The notes under the pieces: generated by a model
What the model saw: only the letters and a program-made list of their open reading frames with translations
Told to the model about the DNA's origin: nothing
The model's database searches: none
NCBI GenBank assembly: GCA_021805485.1
Contig: JAJZFF010000559.1
Span: 1-5,260 of the forward strand
Origin: Pseudomonadota bacterium
GTDB taxonomy: Bacteria; Pseudomonadota; Alphaproteobacteria; Acetobacterales; Acetobacteraceae
Length of the DNA stretch: 5,260 nt
Reading direction: 5' to 3'
Shown: one piece after another, positions 5,044 to 5,260 of the stretch
How the letters are laid out: each line of letters opens with the position of its first letter
Numbering within the stretch: the first letter of the stretch is position 1
Program-made: the position numbers and the translations under genes

Positions 5044-5260
5044 ACATGCCGTCGAGGCGCGGCATGGACCCCTCGTCCCTCGAGGCCGCGGCCGGCGCGC
5101 TGGGCGCTGCGGGGGGCCGGATGATCATGGTCTATGCGGCCCCGGAGGCTGACGGGCGGCAGACGCTGCGCTACGTGTCGTCGCGCCCGGGGATCGCCGG
5201 CTTCGAGGTCTGGAGCGTTCCGGCCGGGGGAACGGTGCCGAGCATCGCCACGATCTGGCC
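5040..5260 (+). CDS. hyfG: Hydrogenase-4 component G-like large subunit, N-terminal NuoC-like part (3' partial)
   Basis: The frame is open from GTG 5040 (overlapping the hyfF stop as GTGA) to the window edge, 73 full codons. An ATG two codons in, at 5046, and another at 5064 are alternative starts. The visible chain matches the N-terminal NuoC/30-kDa-like domain of HycE/HyfG proteins: a short variable start, a strand RMIMVYAAPE (27-36), then QTLRYVSSRPG (41-51), FEVWSVPAGG (55-64) and VPSIATIWP (66-74; the last residue is implied by CC), which lines up with the PS-[IL]-A-x-x-W(P) segment just before the family's acidic WxEREx(D/H)xFGI region. That region and the NuoD-like domain with its nickel-ligand CxxC pairs lie beyond the window. 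So it cannot be seen whether this is a functional [NiFe] hydrogenase or an Ehr-type protein lacking the cysteines. It would form part of the cytoplasmic arm docking on HyfC. The call rests partly on operon position. Confidence 0.78.
   Translation, partial: MNMPSRRGMDPSSLEAAAGALGAAGGRMIMVYAAPEADGRQTLRYVSSRPGIAGFEVWSVPAGGTVPSIATIW

Overview
The window is very GC-rich, with G/C-dominated third codon positions. Three things suggest an alphaproteobacterium, possibly an acetic-acid or acidophilic lineage: the composition, a Coq4-family ubiquinone-biosynthesis protein, and a hydrogenase-4-like membrane complex with tightly packed genes. This placement is inference; there is no rRNA or other marker gene here. 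All supported genes lie on the + strand.

Layout. (1) 2-661: 3' part of an L,D-transpeptidase (YkuD fold) with its catalytic His and Cys; its 5' end is outside the window. (2) 629-682: a short AT-rich island covering the end of that gene and the gap before the next, with a plausible promoter and a Fur-box-like half site. (3) 710-1531: a complete Coq4-family protein with the intact HDxxHx11E metal motif. (4) 1532-1887: a non-coding leader region. Its downstream half holds a well-formed fluoride riboswitch aptamer (crcB motif, about 1745-1795), then a small hairpin and a strong Shine-Dalgarno. (5) 1829-1891: a 20-codon leader ORF served by that Shine-Dalgarno, ending in an ATGA overlap with the next gene. 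(6) 1888 to the window end: a compact operon of hydrogenase-4/formate-hydrogenlyase-like complex genes, hyfC-like (NuoH family), hyfE-like (NuoK-containing), hyfF-like (NuoN/M antiporter family), and the first 73 codons of a hyfG-like gene (NuoC-type N-terminus). The junctions overlap or nearly touch.

How they work together. HyfC, HyfE and HyfF would form the membrane arm of a complex-I-related, ion-translocating complex, and HyfG would be part of the peripheral arm. The notable point is the control: the operon leader carries a fluoride sensor whose ACUCC strand can pair either within the aptamer pseudoknot or with the Shine-Dalgarno. Fluoride would then switch on translation of the leader ORF and, by coupling, of hyfC. 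The NuoL-like hyfB gene, commonly first in such operons, is absent immediately upstream of hyfC. No nickel ligands, maturation genes or formate dehydrogenase genes are visible, so whether this is a true [NiFe] hydrogenase or an energy-converting-hydrogenase-related (Ehr) complex cannot be settled from the window. A fluoride-inducible ion-pumping or redox complex is the most interesting hypothesis here.
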